From the NCBI GenBank assembly GCA_963847735.1, contig CAWKAV010000029.1, positions 124,001-188,000 on the forward strand: 64,000 nucleotides of DNA, given 5' to 3'. The notes beneath the pieces are model-generated. The model was not told the DNA's origin. It saw only the letters and a list, made by a program, of their open reading frames with translations, and did no database searches. Positions 15,057 through 23,411 of this stretch are shown in pieces. How positions within the stretch are numbered: the first letter of the stretch is position 1; every line of letters begins with the position of its first letter. The stretch comes from CAWKAV01 sp963847735. GTDB taxonomy: Bacteria > Desulfobacterota > Desulfuromonadia > Desulfuromonadales > BM103. A program made the position numbers and the translations under genes.

Positions 15057-16388
15057 TCAAGGAGTCAGAAAACGATAATAGTTTCTTTCCGGCCGTACTG
15101 CTGTGCTTTCGCAGGCGTCTGAAGCGGCTGGGATGAGAGAAAATGACCAAGGTGAACACGCTTCTTTTTCCCCAAGATCAAAACAGGCACGGATACTCCA
15201 AAGATACTTCGTGCTTGGCTTTAGGGCATCTTCAACTTGGTGTATTGCTTCCATCAATGCGTAACGCTCATACACCAATTCTCTTCTATTAGAGCCGAGC
15301 ATTTCCCAAACTTTCAAATCGTAATGAACATTAATCGCTTGGTATCCGGTCTTCTCTTGGAACTGAGCCTGTCTATATTCACCTGGGAACGGTTGCCATT
15401 CGAGTTTTGGTGTTCGTGAAATGACAAATGGCCAATCCTGTTCCACCCTAGGGAAAAAATCTATCTTCAGTTGGGGAGTTATAGGACAGATCCAACAGCA
15501 TCCATAGTTTTCTGATCCAGGAAACGTCCACGACCCAGAATCAATTGGCAGGTCGTAAGAGAGAAGCAAACTATCAATAATTTTTGTGGCAAGTAAGTTA
15601 AAATTCGAGTCAACCTCCCTAACGAGAGCCTGCGGGTCCATTTTTATCCACTCAGAATAGCGCCTGACTGTACTTATAGCTCGTAACTTCCTGTGATAAT
15701 CCTCGACCTTACTGGTACTGTCAGTGATGCTGACCAGAGCTTCGAGGTCCAAGCCTAGGCTCGGATCGTCGCCCCGTTCACCGATATTAATAAAGTTACA
15801 TTTCACCATTTTTACAACTAGAACCTTCTGGTACCCTTTCTCTGCGAGATTACTGAGTTCTCCGTCTGTCACTTTAATATTTTCCTCGTTCAGGGGGACT
15901 AGATCGAGAGACAGCCCTGATATTCCCCTGCTCTGTTCATACACTTTTTTTGCCAAAGTAAGATGAGAGGAAAAGTCGCTCATTAATCTGTCGACGAATG
16001 CCTCCATCTCACTACTCGTTTTGGCTGATGTGGACTCCAGGCTACCCTGAATTGCTCCGACAGTACCTCCTGCCACAACAGCAAATGCGAGGTAGAGTAA
16101 AAGTGCAGCACCACATAGTTCTCCAGAGCAACTACCTTCGCCCAAGCCCTGAATCATCGAGGCGATGCCTTCACCAGCTCCTCTGAGAGCACCCTGCGGC
16201 TTGCTTTTGGCATAAACATCCAATGAAACAATGAATTCTGAACGGTCTGGAACGAGGGCTATACGCTGACTGAGGAGCTCATCATGCAAGGTGAGAGAAG
16301 GAGGTTTTGTCATGCATCCCGCATGAGTCACAACCAGCAAAAGACTCAATAGAGAAGCAATAAGGCGAGTTGGTTTGGAGCTCATCAT
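15057..16388 (-). CDS. predicted lipoprotein of unknown function (443 aa)
   Basis: The N-terminus is a lipoprotein signal (TRLIASLLSLLLVVTHAGC, lipid cysteine at about 24). A glycine- and alanine-rich membrane-active-looking stretch (LYLAFAVVAGGTVGAIQGSL) lies near residues 90-120. The middle is helical. The C-terminal part (YQAINVHYDLKVWEM, then LKPSTKYLWSIRACFDLGEK) resembles a fibronectin-like beta domain. No family name is recalled. It lies in a minus-strand group with the DUF1566 gene at 16447 (58-base gap), probably one transcript. Confidence 0.7.
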   Translation of the reverse strand: MMSSKPTRLIASLLSLLLVVTHAGCMTKPPSLTLHDELLSQRIALVPDRSEFIVSLDVYAKSKPQGALRGAGEGIASMIQGLGEGSCSGELCGAALLLYLAFAVVAGGTVGAIQGSLESTSAKTSSEMEAFVDRLMSDFSSHLTLAKKVYEQSRGISGLSLDLVPLNEENIKVTDGELSNLAEKGYQKVLVVKMVKCNFINIGERGDDPSLGLDLEALVSITDSTSKVEDYHRKLRAISTVRRYSEWIKMDPQALVREVDSNFNLLATKIIDSLLLSYDLPIDSGSWTFPGSENYGCCWICPITPQLKIDFFPRVEQDWPFVISRTPKLEWQPFPGEYRQAQFQEKTGYQAINVHYDLKVWEMLGSNRRELVYERYALMEAIHQVEDALKPSTKYLWSIRACFDLGEKEACSPWSFSLIPAASDACESTAVRPERNYYRFLTP

Positions 16389-16446
16389 TGCTAATCGCTA
16401 TTTCTGCAAAGGCTAGTAACTGTATCAGTTGAGAGCGATAGCCAGT

Positions 16447-17028
16447 TTACTCGCCAACATAGCTCTGCCCACCTCTTACACACATTGTATGTAACTCACC
16501 GTCATATCCATAGCCCTCTACGAGGCCTGTCGCAAAATTTACCGAGTACGCGCAGCATGATTCACCTGGATAAGGGGAAGCGCTCCAAAAATATGACTCT
16601 GGGTCCTCAGGGTTACTAAAGGTAAATGGGTGCCCAACTGGCAATTTAAAATATGTGTTACTTGACATATCGATAAGACTCGCCAACTGTTCAACTGTTG
16701 GAAGGTGCCACCCTCGACGCCCGCCAATTTGGACTACATCGCACTGAGCGCGTGCTGCATTCCAAGTTCTTAGACGAGTCCGAATAAGTTGCTGCCAGAC
16801 AAGACCTGTTTCTTTGTCAAGGACACCTCCACCATCTAACACCACTTCAAACCGTTGGGCTGCCGGTAATTTTTGGCTCCACGTCGGAGGCAGTTTATCC
16901 AGGAAAGGTGGTGCGGGTGCGCTTCCGGAATTACCGCCCGCTGCTATTCCAATGCCAGGAGATAACATGATCAACTTTGTTGCGAAAACTATTGCCACAC
17001 AAGCAACAGAGAAACCGTTTTTATACAT
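16447..17028 (-). CDS. exported DUF1566 (Lcl C-terminal) protein
   Basis: A protein of 193 residues. A signal peptide (FSVACVAIVFATKLIML region) is followed by FEVVLDGGGVLDKETGLVWQ, then TWNAARAQC, GGRRGWHLPTVEQLASLID and YFWSASPYPGESC...HTMCVRGG. These are the standard DUF1566 motifs (TGLxWQ, GxxxWRLPTxxEL, YWSxS). Family members are secreted, with a C-type lectin-like fold; ligands are unknown. AAGGAG precedes the ATG at 17028. The leader upstream holds a terminator-like hairpin and an unusually long anti-SD match. Confidence 0.9.
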   Translation of the reverse strand: MYKNGFSVACVAIVFATKLIMLSPGIGIAAGGNSGSAPAPPFLDKLPPTWSQKLPAAQRFEVVLDGGGVLDKETGLVWQQLIRTRLRTWNAARAQCDVVQIGGRRGWHLPTVEQLASLIDMSSNTYFKLPVGHPFTFSNPEDPESYFWSASPYPGESCCAYSVNFATGLVEGYGYDGELHTMCVRGGQSYVGE

Positions 17029-17136
17029 GACCGTAACTCCTTAATTTACGAGAAGTTCAACTCCTGATAGTTTTGAAAACTCTTCTTTTGACTTTAATTT
17101 CTGGTTGAGTGTTACTAATAATTGCTCCCGACAGAT

Positions 17137-17149
17137 CACCTCCTTTGAG
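17137..17149 (-). promoter_or_regulatory. extended Shine-Dalgarno match without a clear start codon
   Basis: On the minus strand AAAGGAGGTGATC (revcomp at about 17137-17149) is complementary to the 3' end of 16S rRNA over about 12 bases. No standard start codon lies at normal spacing, so it may be a ribosome standby or leader element for the DUF1566 gene. Confidence 0.35.
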
Positions 17150-17159
17150 TTGTTGCATA

Positions 17160-17206
17160 TAAAAAAGCCGGGACACAAAAGATTTGATATCTCTTTGCAA
17201 CCCGGC
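17160..17206 (-). terminator. terminator or attenuator ahead of the DUF1566 gene
   Basis: On the minus strand GCCGGG...CCCGGC, with an inner AAAGAT/ATCTTT-type stem, is followed by TTTTTT. It sits about 130 bases before the DUF1566 start codon, so it could be an attenuator or the end of a short RNA. Confidence 0.6.
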
Positions 17207-17422
17207 CGACTGTGACCATTTAAATATTTAATTTTAGTTGCCCGGGAGAAAATGCCCGATAAATAAATTACAATGTCGCAGTTCCTTGGTTTTTCATCCA
17301 TCTATAACTCTAAGCCAATATGCTTCTAGATTATGATGCCTTTGGATTTTGTCAATGTCCCCATACAAATATATTTCTGCCCAACATTACCGACGAAAAA
17401 GGAAGGTCTCCAAGGAGTCGTC

Positions 17423-17537
17423 TTATTAATTGGCCTACAATGTTTGTGGGGTTCGCATTGGCAGAAACGCGAGCGCATTCTAAGAAAAACCCCCGGTCCG
17501 AAGATCGAGGGTTTTAGTGTTTGATAGATGGTGATTT
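17423..17537 (+). repeat. modular intergenic repeat, left module plus type 2 hairpin
   Basis: A divergent left module (GGTTCGCATTGGCAGAAACG) is followed by AAAACCCCCGG...CGAGGGTTTT at 17486-17515 and TGTTTGATAGATGGTGATTT. Confidence 0.8.
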
Positions 17538-17580
17538 AAGGGAACGGTCGTTAGTTTATCAATTATGTGGCTTCAAAATT

Positions 17581-18180
17581 TTAAGGCGTTTTTTTTACGA
17601 TGCTAATAAATGATTTGTCACTGAATATTTTTTTAAGAAGATTATGGAAATTCTGATCAACTACATATTGAATATCTGCTGTAGCTATACCATCAGGATC
17701 GCGTTCACTTAATCCATTATATGTTGTCTTGTAATTACCTATATCAATAGTCGCCCCATTATCAATTATTAAAACATTTACTGCTATCCTAGACTTCAAT
17801 TCCATTGTCTTCCCTTGACTTTCACCGTCTACACGGAAATCCTTGATTATAAATTGCAACTCACGCCCATCGTCCTGAATAGATGCAGCCGATTGAGCGA
17901 TAGAATCCTGCAGCCCATCTCTAAAATATTCTACAGGGGGGATGCTCGTTCGATACCTTATTTTGAAAAGAACCTTTTTCTCTGATCGTTGATCTTTTAC
18001 GCTAAAAAGCGGGAGGTTCTCGATCATAGATAATGGTTTGAACTTGCTCGAATCGTAAGATCCGACCCTTGTTTCATCAGCCATAACAGGGCCAACGGTG
18101 GCATGAACAAATACTACTAAAATTAGAAGATGCAGAAAAAGACGGACCCACGGAAACCGCAAGAGTGAATTGTGAATCAT
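17581..18180 (-). CDS. exported protein of unknown function (199 aa)
   Basis: The ATG at 18180 follows GGAGG by five bases; an in-frame ATG at 18192 lacks one. A signal peptide (RLFLHLLILVVFVHATVGPV, cleaved near MADE) precedes a mixed alpha-beta domain: KPLSMIENLPLFSVKDQRS, ELQFIIKDFRVDGESQGK, RIAVNVLIIDNGATIDIGNY, and a helical C-terminus. The pattern of a short periplasmic lipoprotein-like subunit (YajG-type) is possible but not firm. It lies upstream of, and on the same strand as, the DUF1566 group. Confidence 0.65.
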   Translation of the reverse strand: MIHNSLLRFPWVRLFLHLLILVVFVHATVGPVMADETRVGSYDSSKFKPLSMIENLPLFSVKDQRSEKKVLFKIRYRTSIPPVEYFRDGLQDSIAQSAASIQDDGRELQFIIKDFRVDGESQGKTMELKSRIAVNVLIIDNGATIDIGNYKTTYNGLSERDPDGIATADIQYVVDQNFHNLLKKIFSDKSFISIVKKTP

Positions 18181-18560
18181 AACTACCTCCAATTATAGAC
18201 CTTGTTGAAGATGTTAGGTCGTCTCTCTATTAAGAAGCTCTTATCATAAAATGTGCCGGTATCAAGCGGTCTCATTTAAATTCTAAAATGATTAAGGCCA
18301 ACGTTACAATGTTGCCTTAAGTTCTGGGATCAACAATCGCCCTAAAAATCCTGACATATGTGAGACCTTCCCCCAACTATTCTACCCGTTCGAGTCTTGT
18401 CTGGCTCCCCATTATGGACGAAGACGGGCACTGGGAAGATTATATCGAATTACATGATCTATAAAGCCATATCAGGTCTTGTGAGAATGGCTTGTCGGAA
18501 ACCATACATTGTCTACTTCTTGGGGTTTTGCGTTGTTACTACCTCGTTTTGACATAATAA
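18181..18560. other. intergenic region without a recognised gene
   Basis: It holds the upstream region of the 199-aa gene. A short plus-strand frame at 18360-18464 (34 residues, GTG start, ending EDYIELHDL) lacks a ribosome binding site and is unsupported. Nothing else is recognisable. Confidence 0.35.
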
Positions 18561-18587
18561 GTGGCCTGCCCTAAAAGGGCAGGCCAC
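18561..18587 (-). terminator. strong hairpin after the outer-membrane protein gene
   Basis: GTGGCCTGCCCT pairs perfectly with AGGGCAGGCCAC around a short loop. It lies 65 bases past the 3' end of the beta-barrel gene; T-rich sequence is present on the plus-strand side. Confidence 0.7.
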
Positions 18588-18651
18588 ATTATCTTTTTAT
18601 AGCTAAGGTTGACTAAAGGAAGCCTCTCAGATGGCTCTCGATTAGAATCAA

Positions 18652-19317
18652 TCAGAATGTATAAGAGAGACCGATGCGTGTAGTATGAGATGTCAAATCG
18701 ACATCACCCTTATAGTTAAAACTTCCATTAAAAGAGTATTCCTCGCTACCATAATCGTCATAAAGATATTCGAATCGCACCGTCAGGTTCTCGGTCAAGA
18801 GACGGTCGATACCGCAACCAACCGTCCAGCCAACATGTGTGGCATTGTCATCTGACCAACCTGGATCATTATCATCGACAGAGACTCCCGCAATAGCCAA
18901 CCCGCCGGTGACATAGAACAATGTGGCGTCATAAACTAAACCAGCTCGCGCTCGAACATGTGCGTTCCAATCGATGTCAAAACTCGACCAATCATTGTTT
19001 GAACTATTTTTGTCAGGACCCTCGCTAAGGTCGCCAAGACCAGCGTCAGCCTCAACACCGTAGACAACATTGTTGTCTTGGTAGTTGTAACCCAAGAAAA
19101 TGCCACCAACGAATCCATCAAAATTTGGACTACGGTCAAAATCAGAGTCGTCACTTTCTTGATATTCCAAGTCAACCCAGGAGTAACCTGCCAAGGCGCC
19201 AATGTATATGCCTGAATAATCGACAAACGATTGGGCCCCTTGATCAGCAGCATAGACGGATCCGCTCATGAGCATGATTACAGCCAACACACCGAAAATC
19301 TTTGAAATTCTAGTCAT
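18652..19317 (-). CDS. outer-membrane beta-barrel protein
   Basis: A protein of 221 residues. The ATG follows AAGGAGG. A signal peptide (SKIFGVLAVIMLMSGSVYAA) precedes an eight-strand barrel of the OmpA/opacity-like class: SGIYIGALAGYSWVDLEY, FVGGIFLGYNYQDNNVVYG, HVRARAGLVYDATLFYVTGG, VGWTVGCGIDRLLTENLTVR and a C-terminus of HTTRIGLSYTF, ending in the aromatic residue needed for barrel assembly. It should act as an outer-membrane protein of unknown specificity. It is a single-gene unit. Confidence 0.9.
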   Translation of the reverse strand: MTRISKIFGVLAVIMLMSGSVYAADQGAQSFVDYSGIYIGALAGYSWVDLEYQESDDSDFDRSPNFDGFVGGIFLGYNYQDNNVVYGVEADAGLGDLSEGPDKNSSNNDWSSFDIDWNAHVRARAGLVYDATLFYVTGGLAIAGVSVDDNDPGWSDDNATHVGWTVGCGIDRLLTENLTVRFEYLYDDYGSEEYSFNGSFNYKGDVDLTSHTTRIGLSYTF

Positions 19318-19525
19318 TTTCTGCCTCCTTTATACATTTTCGTTAATGAGACATAGTGAACAATTTTCTTAAAGATATAATGTTCCAAAGAATTGTCAAA
19401 TGCTGTTATGCTTCCCGTAGACATTCGGCTTTGATGAGAAATCACGTCTTACCAAAGCACAGATTGTTGCTCCTTTGAATTTTAAGAACGATTTTTAAAC
19501 AGGCAGTATTGCAAGAGGATGTTTA

Positions 19526-19665
19526 CTATTTATCCTCTCATATTGTTTTATGAGCTTCAGGTTCGGTTCGCAGAAACAGACAATTCTTAACCCGTCCTGA
19601 CACATAAAAAATGGCCACTCGGAATTGCTCCAGGTGGCCATCATTTTGTCGTTATAAATGGTCTC
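19526..19665 (+). repeat. modular intergenic repeat, all three modules
   Basis: The left module is CTATTTATCCTCTCATATTG...CAATTCTTAACCCGTCCTGA; the hairpin is GGCCACTCGG...CCAGGTGGCC at 19613-19639; then CATCATTTTGTCGTTATAAA. Confidence 0.85.
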
Positions 19666-19681
19666 TTGCGAAAGGAATACT

Positions 19682-19855
19682 TTATTTGCAGTCTTCGTAA
19701 GCCCAAGCTTCGGAGGCTTTTTCTACTTGGACAATTAGCTTGTCTCCTGTCACATCGACAACAATTCCTTCTTTCCCTGTTTTGAGGTTTGTGACTTGGC
19801 GCAGATCTCCGTGTTTAACCGCTTGACAGACATTGATCAGCCCTTCTGTACTCAT
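19682..19855 (-). CDS. small acidic protein, possible SH3-like barrel (57 aa)
   Basis: An ATG at 19855 with GGGAGG nine bases ahead opens a 57-residue frame ending at a TAA at 19682. The protein reads MSTEGLINVCQAVKHGDLRQ, then VTNLKTGKEGIVVDVTGDKL, then IVQVEKASEAWAYEDCK. The GKEGIVVDVTGDKLIVQVE run looks like three beta strands of a small SH3- or KOW-like barrel. There is no signal peptide. Two cysteines (10 and 56) are present. The function is unknown. Codon use and ribosome binding site support coding. Confidence 0.7.
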   Translation of the reverse strand: MSTEGLINVCQAVKHGDLRQVTNLKTGKEGIVVDVTGDKLIVQVEKASEAWAYEDCK

Positions 19856-20035
19856 TCGTTTCGAGCCTCCCGTGAATTAGGTTTGGTTCGTCAACTAAAT
19901 CAGATGCTGACAAGTTTTGTTTGCAAGCCTTGCACCTTTGCCTTACTTCCGCTAGCGATCAGACGTGGGCTAATAGAAACAGTTGAATTATTTACCTAAA
20001 TACAAATTTTGAAGAGTCTATGTTTAATCGCTATT

Positions 20036-20049
20036 AACGTAAATACGTT
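20036..20049 (+). promoter_or_regulatory. palindrome near the LuxR-type gene promoter
   Basis: AACGTAAATACGTT is a perfect inverted repeat just upstream of a TATAAT (20061-20066) before the LuxR-type gene. It could be an operator, possibly autoregulatory. Confidence 0.4.
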
Positions 20050-20112
20050 TATGTTACACATATAATGCATATTAATAATATGTATTATATCAACTGTATT
20101 GCGAGGCTAACA

Positions 20113-21036
20113 ATGAAACAAAATAATGAATGTCCTGTTGGAGGCTGTGAGGAGCTGTCATCGCTACGGACTCAACTTTTGTCTTTACAGCAAGAGCATC
20201 AAGAGAGAGAACTGCAACTACGGGAGCGCATCAAAGAATTAGACTGTCTCTATAAAATGACAAAATTGATTGAAAAAAACGAGAACTCGCTCGAAAAAAT
20301 ACTGCAAGGAGCTATCGACTTATTACTGGTGTCCTGGCAATACCCTGAAATTACTTGCGCTAGGATTCGCTACAGAGAGCAGACTTTCCAGTCAAGCAAT
20401 TTCAAAACGACCCAATGGAAACAGAAAGCTCCTATAATTATCTCTGGTCTTAAGGAAGGGGCCGTTGAAATTTACTATTTGAAAAGGAGTCCGCGTCTGG
20501 ACGAGGGTCCGTTTCTTAATGAAGAGCGTTTGCTGATCGACGCTGTCAGTAATCGCATTGCAAGAGCTGCCGAGAGAATTAACACACGACGACAACTACA
20601 GGTAGAGCGTCAGGCTTTACAAGATGCCAATGCTGCACTCCATGATTCTTTGGTCCAGAGTCAGCGGGAAAAGAAGATGGTTGGGGTGTCAATCCAAGCC
20701 AAAGTCGATAAAATTGTCGTTCCAATACTCTATGCTTTGCAAGCGGAGATGAGTTCAAACCAATTTGAATACCTGGAACTATTGAAAAAAAACCTCAAAG
20801 ACATCATTTCTCCCTTTGTTGAGAAAAGCAAAGTGTTCAGGTCTAAGCTAAGTCCGATCGAGATTCAAATCAGCAATATGATTAAGCATGGCTTATCGAC
20901 AAAGGAAATTGCCAGAATTCGACGGATATCCCCCGCTACAGTGAATCGGCATCGAGAAAGTATTCGGCGTAAACTCGACATAACCAATCGTAAGGTGAAC
21001 CTGACTTCTTACCTGAACAATATTGTGGATGAGTAG
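20113..21036 (+). CDS. LuxR-type (GerE HTH) transcriptional regulator
   Basis: A protein of 307 residues from the ATG at 20113, with CGAGG just ahead. The N-terminal coiled coil (LRTQLLSLQQEHQERELQLR) leads into a sensor-like domain with ELDCLYKMTKLIEKNENSLE and SWQYPEITCARIRYREQTFQ, a GAF-related pattern common in deltaproteobacterial regulators. The C-terminus is a LuxR helix-turn-helix: LSPIEIQISNMIKHGLSTKE, then IARIRRISPATVNRHRESIR. No receiver aspartate is present. The ligand is unknown. A terminator-type repeat follows at 21155. Confidence 0.85.
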   Translation: MKQNNECPVGGCEELSSLRTQLLSLQQEHQERELQLRERIKELDCLYKMTKLIEKNENSLEKILQGAIDLLLVSWQYPEITCARIRYREQTFQSSNFKTTQWKQKAPIIISGLKEGAVEIYYLKRSPRLDEGPFLNEERLLIDAVSNRIARAAERINTRRQLQVERQALQDANAALHDSLVQSQREKKMVGVSIQAKVDKIVVPILYALQAEMSSNQFEYLELLKKNLKDIISPFVEKSKVFRSKLSPIEIQISNMIKHGLSTKEIARIRRISPATVNRHRESIRRKLDITNRKVNLTSYLNNIVDE

Positions 21037-21100
21037 AGTTGTCGCGGAAATTGTTCCAAAATAGTTCAGGTGGTCAGAGTAAACCAACCATTGCAATTTT

Positions 21101-21195
21101 CATAATGTCTGCAATCTATGAATCTGATTCTTGCTAACTCTGCGATTTCAGAAAAGCAAAGGTCGTGCCCCGAAGAAGACCGTTTTTTTGCTGAC
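21101..21195 (+). repeat. modular intergenic repeat with terminator core
   Basis: The left module is GATTCTTGCTAACTCTGCGA. The core GCAAAGGTC...GACCGTTTTTTTGC (21155-21191) should terminate the LuxR-type gene. Confidence 0.75.
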
Positions 21196-21429
21196 CCTGA
21201 ATAGATTAAAATCTTCCTGCGTTATCCTTCTCTGAAAATCTCGGCGCCAAAGACGAGGATCGATCTCTTAAACAGGCAGTCACTTTCGCCGCGACTTGAT
21301 TAACCGATGGGCAGAACACCTTGACTGCTTAAAGGCCGGTGGCGAGGCTATGCCATTAAAGCGAGCCGAGCAAACACAACATACTGTTCCCGTTGCTTCA
21401 TTTTGTTCTATATATAGTGACATTGGATA

Positions 21430-21459
21430 TTGACATTACGTGATTCTGAAAGTTAAAAT
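21430..21459 (+). promoter_or_regulatory. sigma-70 promoter of the 141-aa gene
   Basis: A perfect TTGACA (21430-21435), then a 17- to 18-base spacer and TTAAAA/TAAAAT (21453-21459). The predicted transcription start falls at or near the ATG at 21466, so the transcript may be nearly leaderless. Confidence 0.55.
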
Positions 21460-21465
21460 GCCTCC

Positions 21466-21891
21466 ATGAGAATGCCTATCCCAAGCTTTTCACGGCTCAT
21501 TGCTGAGTGTTTAGCACCTCTTATCCAACAAATGTTTCAAGATAATGTTGATCCGTTTGGCGTTGTGCATGAACTTCAATTTTTCATGGGTAGTTTAAGA
21601 AAACCGGTTATTGATGATATGGATAATCGCAAAGAAACAATGCTTCAGATGCCGCTGTTTCTTGACGAACTCGATTTGCCTGAAAAATACACCGGTTTTG
21701 TTTATCTTGTGATTGAAAACTCCGGTGGCTTGTTACATAAACTTGGCGTGTCATCAATCAGTTCAAAAACAAAACTCAGTGTGCTTGAGTTGAGGGGACT
21801 CAGCATCCTGGTTCAGTCACCCAAAATCCCGCTGCAGAAAAGTCTCCTGGCCGCAGCGTTGATGTGTGAATCTTTAGAGTCGGGTTCCTAG
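21466..21891 (+). CDS. hypothetical protein (141 aa)
   Basis: A soluble protein of 141 residues with no signal peptide. Segments include FSRLIAECLAPLIQQMFQDN, FMGSLRKPVIDDMDNRKETM, LFLDELDLPEKYTGFVYLVI and a helical C-terminus. I recognise no family. A promoter sits directly ahead and there is no Shine-Dalgarno; a second ATG lies at 21472. It is a single-gene unit between repeats. Confidence 0.6.
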   Translation: MRMPIPSFSRLIAECLAPLIQQMFQDNVDPFGVVHELQFFMGSLRKPVIDDMDNRKETMLQMPLFLDELDLPEKYTGFVYLVIENSGGLLHKLGVSSISSKTKLSVLELRGLSILVQSPKIPLQKSLLAAALMCESLESGS

Positions 21892-21910
21892 ACAGGGTTG
21901 TCTCCTAAAA

Positions 21911-21977
21911 CGGCTGTAATGTAAGAAAAACCCCCGGTCCGAAGATCGAGGGTTTTTGTGTTTGATGGTGACATTTA
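21911..21977 (+). repeat. modular intergenic repeat, type 2 hairpin
   Basis: AAAAACCCCCGG...CGAGGGTTTTT at 21926-21957 with the type-specific flank TGTGTTTGATGGTGACATTT. Only GTAAG remains of the left module. Confidence 0.85.
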
Positions 21978-22040
21978 GAAAACAACGGCCCAGTTCGTTA
22001 GTGAACCGGTCACGTTTGCCAATTCCTCATACACAGGCCG

Positions 22041-22550
22041 TCACTTCGGTACTCGTCGGGGAAACACCCAACCTGGGCGAGGATAATGGCAGGTGTAGCC
22101 GTGAGGGATACGCTCCAGGTAGTCTTGATGCTCGGGTTCCGCCTCCCAGAAAGAACCGACGGGCTCGACCTGCGTGATGACCTTGCCAGGCCAAAGACCC
22201 GAAGCGTCGGCATCGGCAATCGTTTCCAGAGCCGTTTGTTTCTGTGCTTCGCTGACATAATAGATCGATGAACGGTAGGACGTGCCGCGGTCATTACCCT
22301 GACGATTGAGAGTGGTGGGGTCGTGGATCTGAAAGAAATACTCCAACAGACGGCGATACGAGATCCTATCCGCATCGAACAGAATCTCGATACCCTCGGC
22401 ATGCGTTCCGTGGTTGCGATAGGTGGCGTTGGGCACGTCACCACCTGTGTAGCCCACCCGAGTTGCCTCGACCCCAGGCAACTTACGTATCAGATCCTGC
22501 ATGCCCCAAAAGCAGCCACCTGCAAGCACAGCGCGTTCCTGTGTCATCAT
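22041..22550 (-). CDS. msrA: peptide methionine-S-sulfoxide reductase
   Basis: A protein of 169 residues with the MsrA catalytic motif AGGCFWGMQ (nucleophile Cys13) and downstream GYTGGDVPNATYRN and HAEGIEILFD, then FFQIHDPTTLNRQGNDRGTS, and EHQDYLERIPHGY. It reduces the S-sulfoxide of methionine in proteins, using thioredoxin. There is no signal peptide, so it is cytoplasmic. The ATG at 22550 follows GGAGAG. It is a single-gene unit. Confidence 0.95.
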   Translation of the reverse strand: MMTQERAVLAGGCFWGMQDLIRKLPGVEATRVGYTGGDVPNATYRNHGTHAEGIEILFDADRISYRRLLEYFFQIHDPTTLNRQGNDRGTSYRSSIYYVSEAQKQTALETIADADASGLWPGKVITQVEPVGSFWEAEPEHQDYLERIPHGYTCHYPRPGWVFPRRVPK

Positions 22551-22610
22551 TCACTCTCCACTAGGTTCAGATAGTCACCGTAACCCGTCGCTTCCTGATC
22601 GTCTCAATAA

Positions 22611-22700
22611 ATGCCCCAGTAGCCATCATTTCGAGTGCTGATTAGAGATTATCCCAAATATAGCGTTCAATAAGAACGGATTGTTTTGATCTGTCAATGG
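22611..22700 (+). repeat. modular intergenic repeat, right module only
   Basis: ATGCCCCAGTAGCCATCATT is a decayed hairpin, followed by ATCCCAAATATAGCGTTCAA, matching the right module at 14932-15045. Confidence 0.65.
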
Positions 22701-22787
22701 TGACCTACGAGAAATGCGACTGACGGACTTATTTTGTTGGTTATTTCGATTCTGTCCACAGTTGATGAATAGATACATTCACAAAGG

Positions 22788-23036
22788 CTATTTCTTCAAC
22801 ATCCGATACAGTATCAACAATACAATTGCGCCGCCAGTCGCTAACAGTATGCTCCCCATGTTGAATCCTGTAACTGGCCCCAAACCCAACCCTGTTCCGA
22901 GAAACCCGCCAACGAATGCTCCCGCGATCCCGAGCACGATGGTCACTATCAGACCGCCGGGATCTTTGCCGGGCATAATGAACTTGGCGAGCACACCTAC
23001 GATCAAGCCCATGACGATCCATGAAAATATACCCAT
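22788..23036 (-). CDS. GlsB/YeaQ/YmgE family stress-response membrane protein
   Basis: A protein of 82 residues. The ATG at 23036 is preferred, with AAAGGA nine bases ahead; a TTG at 23042 is also in frame. It has the family signature GIFSWIVMGLIVGVLAKFIM, then PGKDPGGLIVTIVLGIAGAF and a third glycine-rich helix, ILLATGGAIVLLILYRMLKK. It is an inner-membrane protein linked to envelope stress in enterobacteria, with no defined biochemical role. It is a single-gene unit. Confidence 0.9.
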   Translation of the reverse strand: MGIFSWIVMGLIVGVLAKFIMPGKDPGGLIVTIVLGIAGAFVGGFLGTGLGLGPVTGFNMGSILLATGGAIVLLILYRMLKK

Positions 23037-23129
23037 AACCAACGTCCTTTCTTGGTCTCTTTATGGTCAAAATCGTTGCGAATTTGTTAAGCAAAGTATT
23101 AATCAAAAAGCTAGATTTACAAGGTGATG

Positions 23130-23235
23130 AGAACGAAAAAGTCACCCGTTACCAGGTGGCCATAATGAGCTTCTTAAATATCTCTATCAATAACGCGCCC
23201 GTTTTCGTCTCGGCAGTCGTGATTAATAAGACAAA
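23130..23235 (+). repeat. modular intergenic repeat, type 1 hairpin plus right module
   Basis: GTCACCCG...CCAGGTGGC at 23141-23160, followed by GAGCTTCTTAAATATCTCTA, CTATCAATAACGCGCCCGTT and TCGGCAGTCGTGATTAATAA. Confidence 0.8.
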
Positions 23236-23411
23236 CAGTGAATTCAATCCATCACCTCGGAGAAGATCACGTTTAGATAAATACACTTCGGAATGATTGG
23301 ATTAGAATACGCGTCCTCCCTCCTCATGAATGGGGAATGCAATGGCCTATCAACCAGAATTCATCAAAAAATCTTGTTGATTTTGTTTTGTCTATTGGAT
23401 TAAATTCTGCC

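Noticed and set aside
17041..17301. 86-residue open frame on the minus strand
   Set aside because: It runs through a strong terminator hairpin and lacks a ribosome binding site at its start.
18360..18464. 34-residue frame ending EDYIELHDL
   Set aside because: No ribosome binding site and no recognised relatives.
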